The notes below the pieces were generated by a model. That model was given only the letters and a program-made list of their open reading frames with translations. It ran no database searches and had not been told where the DNA came from. From the NCBI RefSeq assembly GCF_001422325.1, contig NZ_LMMR01000005.1:248001-312000 (forward strand): a DNA stretch of 64,000 bases, in the 5' to 3' direction. Within the stretch, counting starts at the first letter, position 1. Every line of letters starts with the position of its first letter. The position numbers were made by a program, and so were the translations under genes. Shown here piece by piece: positions 1 through 7,721 of the stretch. This DNA comes from Leifsonia sp. Leaf264. Its GTDB lineage: Bacteria; Actinomycetota; Actinomycetes; Actinomycetales; Microbacteriaceae.

Positions 1-807
1 GATGACGTACTCGGCGGCGCCGGGGTGCAGCCCGGCGGTCACCTTCCGGCGGCCGCCCTCGACGGTGACGGTCCACACCTGACGCGGGTCGTACTGGGAG
101 GCGGCAGACTCGTCGACGGTGGTGGGGACGCTGTTCTCGATGCGCGGCTCGTAGATGCTGTAGAACTTACCGAGCGACGGGACGAGGTTCTCGTCGTACC
201 CGTTATCGGCGCAGTACGCCTCGAGCTCATCAGCGAACTTGCCGTCCGGGAGGATGTCCTGCGCCCAGAGGACGCCGGTGTTGCCGGACATCTCCTTGGA
301 GACCTGCTCCCAGGAGAGCCCGTTGGTGATGTGCAGGTTGTTCCAGACGGACACGGAGCTGGGAGACCAGATGTTGCCGGCGAGTTCGGCCCCGTGCCTG
401 CTGAAGAACTTCTTGATGGTCTGCTCGTTCTCGCGGACCCACAGGCGGCCGCGGAGCACAGCCTCGGGGCTGTCCTGGTCGCCGCCGCGGGAGGCGGCGA
501 TCTGGTCCCAGATGGCCAGGTCGGGGAACGTGACAGTGACCTTCGCCATGTGAGGGTCGGAGGATGCGATGTTGACGCTGACGGCGGCCGCGCCGGGGAT
601 GACGGATTCGACGTCAGGCTGCCCGTCGTCACCGGCTTCCAGCCACCACTTCTCCTTCAGAAGCGCTGTGAAGTCGGTGGTGAACGGGTCGGCGGTCACA
701 GTCACCTCGGCCGCGGAGTTCTCGACCCCGTAGAACTGGCCGGACCCGTCGGGGTTGCGGACGATGTCCTCAGGGGTTCGGTTCGAGCGGCGGCGGAAGA
801 TTTCCAT
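1..807 (-). CDS. Hypothetical protein, cut by the left window edge
   Basis: The frame runs open from an ATG at 807 to base 1 with 269 sense codons and no stop, so the C-terminus lies outside the window. The product begins MEIFRRRSNRTPEDIVRNPDG and is rich in Asp, Glu, Trp and Asn, as expected of a soluble cytoplasmic protein; no membrane segment is visible. Codon use is normal for the minus-strand genes that follow. I recognise no family. It is the last visible gene of a minus-strand run whose preceding member ends at 854. Confidence 0.8.
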   Translation of the reverse strand, partial: MEIFRRRSNRTPEDIVRNPDGSGQFYGVENSAAEVTVTADPFTTDFTALLKEKWWLEAGDDGQPDVESVIPGAAAVSVNIASSDPHMAKVTVTFPDLAIWDQIAASRGGDQDSPEAVLRGRLWVRENEQTIKKFFSRHGAELAGNIWSPSSVSVWNNLHITNGLSWEQVSKEMSGNTGVLWAQDILPDGKFADELEAYCADNGYDENLVPSLGKFYSIYEPRIENSVPTTVDESAASQYDPRQVWTVTVEGGRRKVTAGLHPGAAEYVI

Positions 808-853
808 GATGCCTAAGTATGCGGCGCGGTCCAACACCCGCGAGGTTCAACCG

Positions 854-1240
854 TCAGCTCTGCGGCCGGAACCCGACCGTGTTCCCCATCAACGCCGTCG
901 GCATCCCCTGCGTCGTCTCGAACACCGGGTACAGGTTCGCGCTGTCGCCAGGGTCGGCGATCGCCTCCTCCACCGTCAGGTCGATCTGCGACGCGAACCG
1001 GGTCGCCTTGAACCCGAGCAGCGAATACAGGTACAGGCTCTCCGACTTCACCGGCTTCGGAAGCTTCCCGGACTCCTCGACGAGGAACGACTCGACCGCG
1101 CCATCGACGTAGGCGACATCAAGCTGCCACAAGGCCGGGCCATCCGCAGTCGGTTCGAGGCGGAGCTCAGCATCGGACAGGTTCTGCTTCCCGTACCGGC
1201 CGTTCGGCTGCCGGGCGTCCTCCTGGTCGTGATCCGTCAT
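854..1240 (-). CDS. Hypothetical acidic protein
   Basis: 128 residues, starting MTDHDQEDARQPNGRYGKQ. The ATG at 1240 is chosen because GAGGAGG lies just upstream; an in-frame ATG at 1258 has no comparable site. The protein is acidic and soluble with no recognised domain. It is divergent from the lipoprotein gene at 1316, and the short gap holds one copy of the dispersed motif (second form) pointing at this gene. Confidence 0.75.
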   Translation of the reverse strand: MTDHDQEDARQPNGRYGKQNLSDAELRLEPTADGPALWQLDVAYVDGAVESFLVEESGKLPKPVKSESLYLYSLLGFKATRFASQIDLTVEEAIADPGDSANLYPVFETTQGMPTALMGNTVGFRPQS

Positions 1241-1263
1241 CGGAGCCTCCTCTTTCAAAGCCT

Positions 1264-1275
1264 AGGTGTGTGGCC
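1264..1275 (-). promoter_or_regulatory. Dispersed motif, second form (variant)
   Basis: Reads GGCCACACACCT on the minus strand, 23 bases before the ATG at 1240. It matches the copy at 22829. Confidence 0.45.
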
Positions 1276-1315
1276 GGCGATCTCAGATGTCCGCAGCAGG
1301 TGCCAGTATGAGCGG

Positions 1316-1960
1316 ATGCGCCGAACCCCACTCCTGCTGCTCAGCATCGCCGCCCTCCTGGCTCTCGCTGCATGCACAGCCGCGCCCGAAGCCACGGACG
1401 TCGAGCCCGCAAGCACGCCAAAGATGTTCGTCGCGCGCACGCCGACGCCAATACCGACACCCGACCGAGGTGAGACCCATCCCGGCCAAGTGGCAAGGCT
1501 TTGCGTAGACGCGCTCGGCGACAGTGCGCAGGCCACCGCCTACGACCTCGAACAAGTCGGCTTGACGTTCAACGGCGACGACACCTTCACGGTTCGCTGG
1601 GCCTACGACACCGGAGTGGACTACTCACCGACCGACAACGTGGAGTATTCAATCGGCCTGAAGCCGCTGTCCGGAGAGAACGGATACACCGACCTGACCA
1701 CGTTCATCGGCGGCGGCGAGAGGATCAGCACCACAATCTGGGGTGGACCACTCGATGTAGGGAAATCGGACCTCAACGACTACTCGTACGATGTGGGCAC
1801 TGGATACGCAGCCTTCACCTACCAGACCAAATACATCGAACAGCTGGGCCCGTCATTCACGTGGTCCGCGCACGTCGTCTACAACCAGAACGGGCATGAC
1901 GAATGCGGGACTACAGAGCAGACGCTCGATTGGGACACCGGCTGGCTGGTCTACGAGTGA
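1316..1960 (+). CDS. Secreted lipoprotein of unknown function
   Basis: 214 residues. The N-terminus MRRTPLLLLSIAALLALAAC is a lipoprotein signal peptide with lipobox LAAC, so Cys20 should be lipidated and the mature protein anchored outside the membrane. A Thr/Pro-rich linker (PTPIPTPD) leads into a roughly 150-residue beta-rich domain with many Tyr, Thr and Gly residues. No family is recognised. The ATG at 1316 is used because it gives a complete signal peptide; the frame upstream lacks signal character. It lies convergent to the gene ending at 1971, and no terminator is visible in the 10-base gap. Confidence 0.85.
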   Translation: MRRTPLLLLSIAALLALAACTAAPEATDVEPASTPKMFVARTPTPIPTPDRGETHPGQVARLCVDALGDSAQATAYDLEQVGLTFNGDDTFTVRWAYDTGVDYSPTDNVEYSIGLKPLSGENGYTDLTTFIGGGERISTTIWGGPLDVGKSDLNDYSYDVGTGYAAFTYQTKYIEQLGPSFTWSAHVVYNQNGHDECGTTEQTLDWDTGWLVYE

Positions 1961-1970
1961 AGCGCGGCCG

Positions 1971-2531
1971 CTAGACGCTCGGCAGCTCTTCGCCCTCAGC
2001 CGGCTCGTCTACCTTGTCGGAGATCCGGTCCTTCAGCTTCCGCTTCAGGGCCGGTCCGTATTTGTAGATCAGGAAAGCGCTGGCTGCGGTGGCTGCAACC
2101 CCGCCGACGATGAGACCGAGGTGCTTCAGGTCGATCTCCGGGCGCTCCAGTGATTCGCTAGCTGACTGGGCTGCACGGTAGGCGGCGTCGGCTGCGTCCT
2201 GTGCTGCTTTCGTGGCCGCTCTTGTTGCGGCGCTCTGCGCGGCGACGGCGGCTTCTGCTGCTGCGATCTTCTCCGGGGAGACGTTGAGTGCGTCGACGAT
2301 GCTGGAGTCGAAGGTGGTCACGTCCCAGTACTTGTTGTAGACCGAAGAGGTCCCGCCGGGGCCTCGATGGTGGGAGGTTTCAACTCCGAACGTCTCGCCT
2401 TTCGGAGTTAGGCCGTATGCGCCCGGTTTGCCGTAGAGGATGTCTTCGTCCTTCAGCAGGTGGTTCATCACGCGTGCTGAGACGCCGTAGATGCGGCCAA
2501 GGGCCGTGGCTGTGTACCCGCGGTCGCTCAT
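1971..2531 (-). CDS. Membrane protein with KilAC-like N-terminus
   Basis: 186 residues. The first 60 or so (YTATALGRIYGVSARVMNHL ... GLTPKGETFG) resemble the small DNA-binding-like C-terminal domain of phage antirepressors, in which a helix-turn-helix-like segment is followed by a G-x-x-LTPKG turn. Residues 85-135 form an Ala-rich coiled coil, and residues about 143-165 (LGLIVGGVAATAASAFLIYK) a single transmembrane segment followed by a charged tail. The combination is unusual: a putative nucleic-acid-binding head tethered to the membrane. ATG at 2531 has GGAGG six bases upstream. The domain match is by eye and only moderately certain. Confidence 0.75.
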   Translation of the reverse strand: MSDRGYTATALGRIYGVSARVMNHLLKDEDILYGKPGAYGLTPKGETFGVETSHHRGPGGTSSVYNKYWDVTTFDSSIVDALNVSPEKIAAAEAAVAAQSAATRAATKAAQDAADAAYRAAQSASESLERPEIDLKHLGLIVGGVAATAASAFLIYKYGPALKRKLKDRISDKVDEPAEGEELPSV

Positions 2532-2594
2532 CGTCGTTTCCTCCGTCGTCTGGCTAAGTGGTCATCATCCTATGGTCGCCCGGCGACACCTCGG

Positions 2595-3170
2595 TCAGCC
2601 GCCGAACCGTTCCGGCAGTCCGTCCGGGTGGAGCAGGTTGATGATCTCCTGGCATTCGCGGCACCAGCCGCCCGCGCGGGGCGGGTGCGGGCAGCCCTCG
2701 GTGATGCGGGTGGTGGCCGCGTCGATGCGTGCCTGCAGGGTGCCAGCGAACCCGGTGGTGGTCTCGAGGGTGTCAGCGATGGCTGTGATGTGCTTCGCTG
2801 CGCCGGCTTCGATGACGTAGCAGCCGAACTCTGGGTAGCACTTCGTGCGGACGTCGTGTCCGTGCGCTGCCTCCCAGGCGGCGAGCTTGTCGGTGTCGTA
2901 CGGCAGCTCAGTGCCCAGCTTCTCGTCACGGTCGAACGCGACGTACTCGGTGGGGATGCCGTCGACTTCGCCGCGGGCTGATGCGATCAGGCTGGCGATG
3001 TGGTCCGGGTCGAGGGCGTCGATTGCGGCGAGAGCTGCTGCCGCGTGACGGTACTGCTCGACGGCGAGAAGGGCGTCCCGGGCGAGTGAGTAGGTGGTGA
3101 CGGATTCGGGGGTCGATGACGACATCCGGTGGGCCCGGGCGAGGCGGGCGAGGATGTCGATGTCTTCCAT
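2595..3170 (-). CDS. Hypothetical protein with C-terminal zinc-ribbon-like cysteines
   Basis: 191 residues. The middle part is helical and soluble. The C-terminus carries GCPHPPRAGGWCRECQEI, a CxH...CxxC arrangement suggesting one bound zinc, and an earlier pair sits in CYPEFGC. The ATG at 3170 has AGGAG just upstream and lies directly after a copy of the dispersed motif; a GTG at 3209 that overlaps the preceding stop is possible but has no clear ribosome site. Function unknown. Confidence 0.75.
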   Translation of the reverse strand: MEDIDILARLARAHRMSSSTPESVTTYSLARDALLAVEQYRHAAAALAAIDALDPDHIASLIASARGEVDGIPTEYVAFDRDEKLGTELPYDTDKLAAWEAAHGHDVRTKCYPEFGCYVIEAGAAKHITAIADTLETTTGFAGTLQARIDAATTRITEGCPHPPRAGGWCRECQEIINLLHPDGLPERFGG

Positions 3171-3172
3171 GT

Positions 3173-3187
3173 CTCCTACATGTGCGG
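3173..3187 (-). promoter_or_regulatory. Dispersed motif, first form
   Basis: CCGCACATGTAGGAG on the minus strand, two bases before the ATG at 3170; its 3' half doubles as the ribosome binding site. Confidence 0.6.
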
Positions 3188-3205
3188 TTGCCGGCTGGAC
3201 TGCAG

Positions 3206-3769
3206 TCACGGTTCGATGATTTCGATCCGGCAGTCGTACACCAGGTCGGTGTCCCAGATCGGGGTGCCGTCGAGGATGGTGTCGGCGAGCTCCAACGCGG
3301 CTGTGTGGATGTGGGATCCGACGTCGTGACGGTGGTTCTTCAGGTCGGTGGCGGCTGCTTTCATGATCTCCAGCAGCACCGGTGCGGTGCGCTGCAGTGT
3401 GGCGAGCAGGATGCCGTGGGTGAAGTCGAGGGAGCCGACAGTGCCGAACTCCGGGTGGATGCCGCCGTCGGTGACGAGGTTGTTGTCTCCGCTGACGAGG
3501 TCGTAGGTGTTCTCGACGAAGATCTCACGGTCGTCGTTGTCTTCATCGACTTCGTCATCGAGCTCGTCCTCGTCTTCGACGAGGCTCTTCGCCGCGTCCA
3601 TCTCAGCGATCGACCATGGGCCCGGATCGGTGAAGTCAAGCAGGAACTCGAGCGTCTTGATCGCCTCACCGATGCGTTCGACCGGGGTGAGCTCCTCCGT
3701 CGGAATGTGGGCGAGGGAGGACTCGTCGCCGTCGGCGACGGCGACTGTGAAGTATTCGATGTCAGGCAC
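3206..3769 (-). CDS. Hypothetical acidic protein
   Basis: 187 residues with a GTG start at 3769 (GGAAAG upstream). Residues about 62-85 are a run of Asp and Glu (DEDELDDEVDEDNDD), after which a helical segment follows. Soluble, no recognised domain. A copy of the second form of the dispersed motif lies 29 bases upstream, so this gene may begin a transcription unit although it follows another gene closely. Confidence 0.8.
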   Translation of the reverse strand: MPDIEYFTVAVADGDESSLAHIPTEELTPVERIGEAIKTLEFLLDFTDPGPWSIAEMDAAKSLVEDEDELDDEVDEDNDDREIFVENTYDLVSGDNNLVTDGGIHPEFGTVGSLDFTHGILLATLQRTAPVLLEIMKAAATDLKNHRHDVGSHIHTAALELADTILDGTPIWDTDLVYDCRIEIIEP

Positions 3770-3798
3770 AGGCTTTCCAATCGGTGGTGTCGCCTGTG

Positions 3799-3810
3799 AG
3801 CCATGTGGCG
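3799..3810 (-). promoter_or_regulatory. Dispersed motif, second form
   Basis: CGCCACATGGCT on the minus strand, 29 bases before the GTG at 3769 and 21 bases after the stop of the preceding gene. Confidence 0.5.
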
Positions 3811-3831
3811 AGGTCGCTTGCCGGCTGCAGG

Positions 3832-4359
3832 TCAGCTCGACCGGTCAGCGATGGCGGCCAGCGCGGCGACGGCCGCCTTCTCGGCGATCATCCGTGACAG
3901 TTGATCCCGGCGGTCGGTGAATGATCTCCAGTCGCCGTTCCGGTAGAGCTCCTGCTCGTCGGCCGGCCAGTCGGCGACATGGTTGCTCTCGCGGATGAGG
4001 GTGCCGACCTCGCCAAGGATCGCGTCCGCGACCGCTTTGATCCGCTCGTCAGTCTCCGCGTCGTTGAACGTCACGGCGAGGTTGTGGATTTGGGCGGCGT
4101 GGCTGAACTCTCGGGCGAACGCCGGGCTGGCGCCGCGCACGGCGACGGTGCTTGGTCGTACCAGCCTCAGAAGATTCGCGAGCTCGTCGGCGAACTCGTT
4201 TGTGACGGTCTCGTTCTCGGACGCGTCGATGACCACAGTCCCGCCGAGCATTGACTTCGCCCAGGATGTGTCCTTGTCCTGGAAGGTCGCGCGGACGAGC
4301 TCGCGGCTGCCGGCGAGCTGCGGGATGATGATGTTCCAGCTGCTCGGGATGTCGCTCAT
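3832..4359 (-). CDS. Hypothetical protein, STAS/anti-sigma-antagonist-like size
   Basis: 175 residues. The fold appears mixed: a segment GGTVVIDASENETVTNEFADELANLL followed by RPSTVAVRGASPAFAREFSHAA has the strand-helix spacing of a conserved-residue-switch (STAS-like) or DUF4325-type domain, but the resemblance is weak. The C-terminal third is helical and charged. The ATG overlaps the stop of the preceding gene as TGATG, so the two are translationally coupled. Confidence 0.75.
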   Translation of the reverse strand: MSDIPSSWNIIIPQLAGSRELVRATFQDKDTSWAKSMLGGTVVIDASENETVTNEFADELANLLRLVRPSTVAVRGASPAFAREFSHAAQIHNLAVTFNDAETDERIKAVADAILGEVGTLIRESNHVADWPADEQELYRNGDWRSFTDRRDQLSRMIAEKAAVAALAAIADRSS

Positions 4360-4799
4360 CAGTGCTTGTACCCGGTGATGGTGAACGGTTCCACGGGCAG
4401 GAACACGTACACGGATGCGATGTGGTCCTTCTCCCAGTCGTGGTTCGCTGCGGAGTCGAAGTCGAACTCGAACCCGTGGTCTTCCCCGTTCGGATCGATC
4501 GACGTGTCGGGATACTTGGCGATCGACGTCCAGTACTTGAACCCGAACAGGCGGCCGTCCGACTTGCGGCGGATGACGGCCATGACGTCGAGGCCTTGGT
4601 AGAAGTCGGCGTTCGGGTCGGCCAGGAAGTACCCGGTCGGCTTGACGACGTCGAACAGCTCCAGGAACCCGGCTGCGGCCTCAGGGATCTCGGAGTACTC
4701 CAGCATCTCGTTGATGACCTCGACGGCGAGCTTGTCGCAGATGACCACCCGGTCGTCTTCGACGATCAGGTGGTTCTTCGGGATGGTGTTGGTGAACAT
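4359..4799 (-). CDS. Hypothetical protein
   Basis: 146 residues, MFTNTIPKNHLIVEDDRVVI onward. Soluble, rich in aromatic residues (WTSIAKYPDTS, FEFDFDSAANHDWEKDH), no recognised motif. ATG at 4799 overlaps the TGA of the upstream ImmA/IrrE-like gene and has GGAGGAG upstream; its own stop overlaps the next ATG. It therefore sits in the middle of a tightly coupled trio. Confidence 0.8.
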   Translation of the reverse strand: MFTNTIPKNHLIVEDDRVVICDKLAVEVINEMLEYSEIPEAAAGFLELFDVVKPTGYFLADPNADFYQGLDVMAVIRRKSDGRLFGFKYWTSIAKYPDTSIDPNGEDHGFEFDFDSAANHDWEKDHIASVYVFLPVEPFTITGYKH

Positions 4800-5587
4800 C
4801 AGACGGTCTCCTCCGTGGTGTTGGTGAGTTCGAGGACCTGGGCTTGAATGTCCGCCATCTTCGGGCTGACGTCGAACTGGGCTGCCACCTTCACGATGTC
4901 GCCGCCAGTACGCTGCCAAGCGTCGGTGAACGGGTCGACCGGCATCAGGAGAGCGGCGGCGAACACGTTCGCCTGCACCGTCTTCCGACCTTTCAGGCCG
5001 TGCGGAAGCATCAACTTCCCCGTCCAGATCCTGTCCGGGTCGTGAACTGCGGGAATCTTCTCGGTGCGGCCGCCGACAGCCAGGTAGTGCAGACAGTAGT
5101 GGCCGATCGCCCGAGCGATGTCGAACCTGGTGCGGCGGTTCGACTGGATGGTGTGGATGTGCACGGTGAAGGTGCCGTCCTCCTCGACTTCGAGGTACCA
5201 GCGGCCGTCGTCACGGGTGTACACACCGCCCATGTTCCCCAGCAGGTGGGAAAGAAGAGCTGAACCGCTCTCGTCGTAGGCGTTGTTGTCAGCGCCGAAC
5301 TTCCGGGCGGCGAGGCGGATGCCGTCGAAGTGGTTCAGGGAGGTGAGCAGCTGCTCGTGGGTGACCATGACGCCGGCTGCGGCCCACAGGCGCTTCAGCT
5401 CATCGCTGAGGGTGTCAGCGGCGACCTCGATGCCGAGCTTGTAGGCGGCGGTGATCGGGTCGTCGTGTCCGCGCATGTCAACGCTGTGGTCTGCTGCACG
5501 GGCGGCCAGGTTGTGGAGGATGTCCTGTGCGCGGCTGATGCCGTCCACCTGGTCGAACAGGCGGGCGTGAGATTCGGGGGTGTCCAT
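4799..5587 (-). CDS. Degenerate ImmA/IrrE-like (M78) protein
   Basis: About 262 residues. The stretch TRFDIARAIGHYCLHYLA aligns with the zinc-peptidase signature of ImmA/IrrE proteins (typically FTxAHELGHxLLH), and QANVFAAALLMPVD with the downstream EANxFAxxLLMP block. The first His and the Glu of HExxH are Arg and Ala here, so peptidase activity is probably lost; only the second His remains. Family members usually cut or bind phage-type repressors, so this one may act as a non-catalytic binder. The ATG at 5587 has GAGG upstream at a long spacing; a TTG at 5608 overlapping the previous stop is an alternative. Family call is by motif only. Confidence 0.7.
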   Translation of the reverse strand: MDTPESHARLFDQVDGISRAQDILHNLAARAADHSVDMRGHDDPITAAYKLGIEVAADTLSDELKRLWAAAGVMVTHEQLLTSLNHFDGIRLAARKFGADNNAYDESGSALLSHLLGNMGGVYTRDDGRWYLEVEEDGTFTVHIHTIQSNRRTRFDIARAIGHYCLHYLAVGGRTEKIPAVHDPDRIWTGKLMLPHGLKGRKTVQANVFAAALLMPVDPFTDAWQRTGGDIVKVAAQFDVSPKMADIQAQVLELTNTTEETV

Positions 5588-5604
5588 GTAGGACGTGACC
5601 TCGG

Positions 5605-5808
5605 TCAACGGGTGGCCTGCAGGTCGTGGAGGACTTCCACCTGCACAGGGGTCGACGGGGCGAACATCCGCTCGAACATCTGGTGCATCTGCGTGCCGAT
5701 CAGGGCCGCGGTCTGCGAGTCCACCGGGGTGTCGCGGCGGGCTGGGATGCGGTCGAACATGTACAGGGCCGCCTGGGTGGCGAGCACGTCCTTCGGGTAC
5801 TGAGGCAT
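5605..5808 (-). CDS. Small hypothetical protein
   Basis: 67 residues, MPQYPKDVLATQAALYMFDR onward, probably helical. ATG at 5808 has AAGGAC upstream. It heads the operon that contains the ImmA/IrrE-like gene and is preceded by the dispersed motif and an AT-rich inverted repeat. Confidence 0.75.
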   Translation of the reverse strand: MPQYPKDVLATQAALYMFDRIPARRDTPVDSQTAALIGTQMHQMFERMFAPSTPVQVEVLHDLQATR

Positions 5809-5828
5809 GAGGGTGGTCCTTTCGTCAC

Positions 5829-5843
5829 ACCCTTCATGCGCGG
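5829..5843 (-). promoter_or_regulatory. Dispersed motif, first form
   Basis: CCGCGCATGAAGGGT on the minus strand, 20 bases before the ATG at 5808. Confidence 0.6.
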
Positions 5844-5888
5844 ACCGACGAAGTTTCGGCTCAGCGGCGCAGAGGATACGTCCAGGCT

Positions 5889-5945
5889 TTTTCAATCGCA
5901 CGCCGTTATCATTCCGATTGAAAACCGGTCGAAGTTGAAAACGGC
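5889..5945. repeat. AT-rich inverted and direct repeats
   Basis: TTTTCAATCG at 5889-5898 is the exact reverse complement of CGATTGAAAA at 5915-5924, with a 16-base spacer. A further TTGAAAAC copy follows at 5935-5942, 17 bases after the one at 5918. It lies in the only sizeable gap of this operon group, upstream of the dispersed motif at 5829. An operator is more likely than a terminator because no T-run follows on the minus strand. Confidence 0.55.
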
Positions 5946-6352
5946 TACGCGGCGGCGATCGGCGCCTGGTCGGTGATCTCCCACGCGCGAGCTTCGACCG
6001 CGAACTTCGGCCCGTTCTTGACAGTGAAGATGAGGACGTCGTCGACGATCTCGAACCCATCCACGTATGCGAGGAGCTCACGGAAGTACTCCGGCGGTAC
6101 CGGCTTCTCCCGCCCGTGCACCGGGTTGACCTCCGAGGCGAGCTTCAGCTCGTGGCGCTTGTAGTAGGTGTACTCGTCCTTCGGTACTGCGTCCCACTTG
6201 ATCTTGAACTGCGGGTCCCACCCCTTCATCTGGCGGAAGATCTGAACGATCGTCCCGATAGTCCGGTCGGCGAGCTTCCCGTCGATCGTGCGGGAGGCGA
6301 CGACGCGGTCGCCGACGGACAGCCTGTCGTAGTAGCTGAGGTCTCTGGACAT
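5945..6352 (-). CDS. Hypothetical protein with SH3/KOW-like N-terminus
   Basis: 135 residues. LSVGDRVVASRTIDGKLADR followed by IGTIVQI and FKIKWDAVPKDE has the pattern of a small beta-barrel (GDxV ... GxI ... xVxWD) found in KOW/SH3-like domains; the rest is mixed. Soluble. ATG overlaps the stop of the upstream gene as TGATG. Function unknown; the domain impression rests on spacing only. Confidence 0.75.
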   Translation of the reverse strand: MSRDLSYYDRLSVGDRVVASRTIDGKLADRTIGTIVQIFRQMKGWDPQFKIKWDAVPKDEYTYYKRHELKLASEVNPVHGREKPVPPEYFRELLAYVDGFEIVDDVLIFTVKNGPKFAVEARAWEITDQAPIAAA

Positions 6353-6654
6353 CAGGCGGCCTTCCGTTTCGTTGGGAGTTTCCGGACTGGGCGGCCTTCG
6401 ATGATGGCGTCGCCGATCTCATCGAGGACAGGTCCGTCGAGGTGGTAGATGCGGCCGGCGTCTTTCGCGCGGGCGATTACCTTCCGGACAATCGAGCTGT
6501 CGTCGGATGTGAGGGTGCGGCCCTTCCGGTCGTCCTCCAGTTTGCGGAGCGCGCTGAACAGCACGGTCTCCTGCTTCTCGGTGGCGTTCGCGCAGGCGTC
6601 GCCGATGGCGTCGAGGACCGCGCGCCATTCCACGTTCGTGAGGTTCTGAGTCAT
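6352..6654 (-). CDS. Small helical hypothetical protein
   Basis: 100 residues, charged and helical, ending in a basic tail (RKLPTKRKAA). No motif recognised. It is linked on both sides by start/stop overlaps (ATGA at 6651-6654, TGATG at 6350-6354), so it is one member of a four-gene coupled unit from 7498 to 5945. Confidence 0.75.
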   Translation of the reverse strand: MTQNLTNVEWRAVLDAIGDACANATEKQETVLFSALRKLEDDRKGRTLTSDDSSIVRKVIARAKDAGRIYHLDGPVLDEIGDAIIEGRPVRKLPTKRKAA

Positions 6655-6968
6655 CGGTCGTCCCGGTCCTGCTTCGGGCCGATCTTGTATGCGGCTCGGT
6701 TGATTCGGTACTCCATGATCTCGGTGGGGTGGCCGGACCAGCGGAGCTCGTCAGCGGCGAGCAGGTCTGCTTCGTCGAGGGTGTCCACGAACTCCTGGGA
6801 GCCGGGCACGCCGACAACCCCGACGGAGAAGGTGATGCGGGTGTCTGCCGGGTCGACGATGAACCCGGCTTCGGTGAGGATGCGGGCGACGTTCTCGTAG
6901 CCCACGCCGTTCGCTCCGAGGGTGGAGTCGGCGACAGCGTCGCGGATTGCGGTGGCAAGCTCGTTCAT
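6651..6968 (-). CDS. Small hypothetical protein
   Basis: 105 residues, MNELATAIRDAVADSTLGAN onward. The N-terminal half looks like a helix-turn-helix-sized helical unit (NVARILTEAGFIVDPADTRI), the C-terminal half is acidic. No family recognised. Overlaps both neighbours by four bases. Confidence 0.75.
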   Translation of the reverse strand: MNELATAIRDAVADSTLGANGVGYENVARILTEAGFIVDPADTRITFSVGVVGVPGSQEFVDTLDEADLLAADELRWSGHPTEIMEYRINRAAYKIGPKQDRDDR

Positions 6969-7498
6969 ACGGTCCCCCAGTCGGTGAGAGCTGCGGTGCG
7001 GCGGTTCCGGAGTGCCGTCTCGACATGCGGGGTGGTGGGGATGGTCATCTCCACCTCCACACGGAACGGAGCGAACCGCTTCACGGGCGGGGTGAACTTG
7101 TAGCCGTTGTTGGCGGTGTGGTCGTTCTCGTCGTCCTGCTTGACGGCGCCGGCGAGCGGGTTCTGGTCGCCCAGGCCGTAGAAGTTCGCACCGGTCAGCC
7201 AGCCGTAGAACTTGACGTTCCGTCCCAGGGCGGAGTGGAACGTCAGGTCCTGGAAGGTGTACTGGGCGACCTTCACGGTGTCGCCTTCGACGTCGCAGGC
7301 GAACTCATGCCACACGGTGATCGCGGACAGTTCCGGTTGGGACGGGTGGATGGACAGTTCACCGCCGAAGATCACAGCGACGTCGGTGCCGTGCTCAGCA
7401 CGGCCGTCAGGTGCGCGGCGGATGACGATCTCGACGAGTCCGCGTCCGTCGGCGACGTTGAACTCCAGGTCGCCTTCGAGGTCAGGGTAGTAAGTCAC
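6965..7498 (-). CDS. Hypothetical protein
   Basis: 177 residues from a GTG at 7498, which has AAGGAG eight bases upstream (GAAGGAGAACCACTGTGACT); an in-frame ATG at 7549 lies inside the preceding gene and lacks a site. The sequence is beta-rich (VEIVIRRAPDG, VAVIFGGELSIHP, VEVEMTIP) with no signal or membrane segment. Function unknown. Confidence 0.75.
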   Translation of the reverse strand: MTYYPDLEGDLEFNVADGRGLVEIVIRRAPDGRAEHGTDVAVIFGGELSIHPSQPELSAITVWHEFACDVEGDTVKVAQYTFQDLTFHSALGRNVKFYGWLTGANFYGLGDQNPLAGAVKQDDENDHTANNGYKFTPPVKRFAPFRVEVEMTIPTTPHVETALRNRRTAALTDWGTV

Positions 7499-7514
7499 AG
7501 TGGTTCTCCTTCGA

Positions 7515-7721
7515 TCAGCACATGTCGTTGATGGCGCGCTGGCGTTCACGGTCGACGGCGCGGGCGCGAGCCCGGTCCTCCCGGTACATGAGCTTCAGCT
7601 GCTTCTTCAGGTGACGAGGGATGGGCTTCCCTGAGAATGCGATCCCCCGGATGGTCTCGGCGGTCGTGGAGATGAGCTCGTCGAGGTTGTCGTTGGTCAG
7701 GTCTGCGTAGAGGTCCTTCAT
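7515..7721 (-). CDS. Small basic hypothetical protein
   Basis: 68 residues. The C-terminal half is strongly basic (RHLKKQLKLMYREDRARARA), compatible with nucleic-acid binding, but no fold is recognised. Its ATG overlaps the stop of the upstream gene by four bases. Confidence 0.75.
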   Translation of the reverse strand: MKDLYADLTNDNLDELISTTAETIRGIAFSGKPIPRHLKKQLKLMYREDRARARAVDRERQRAINDMC

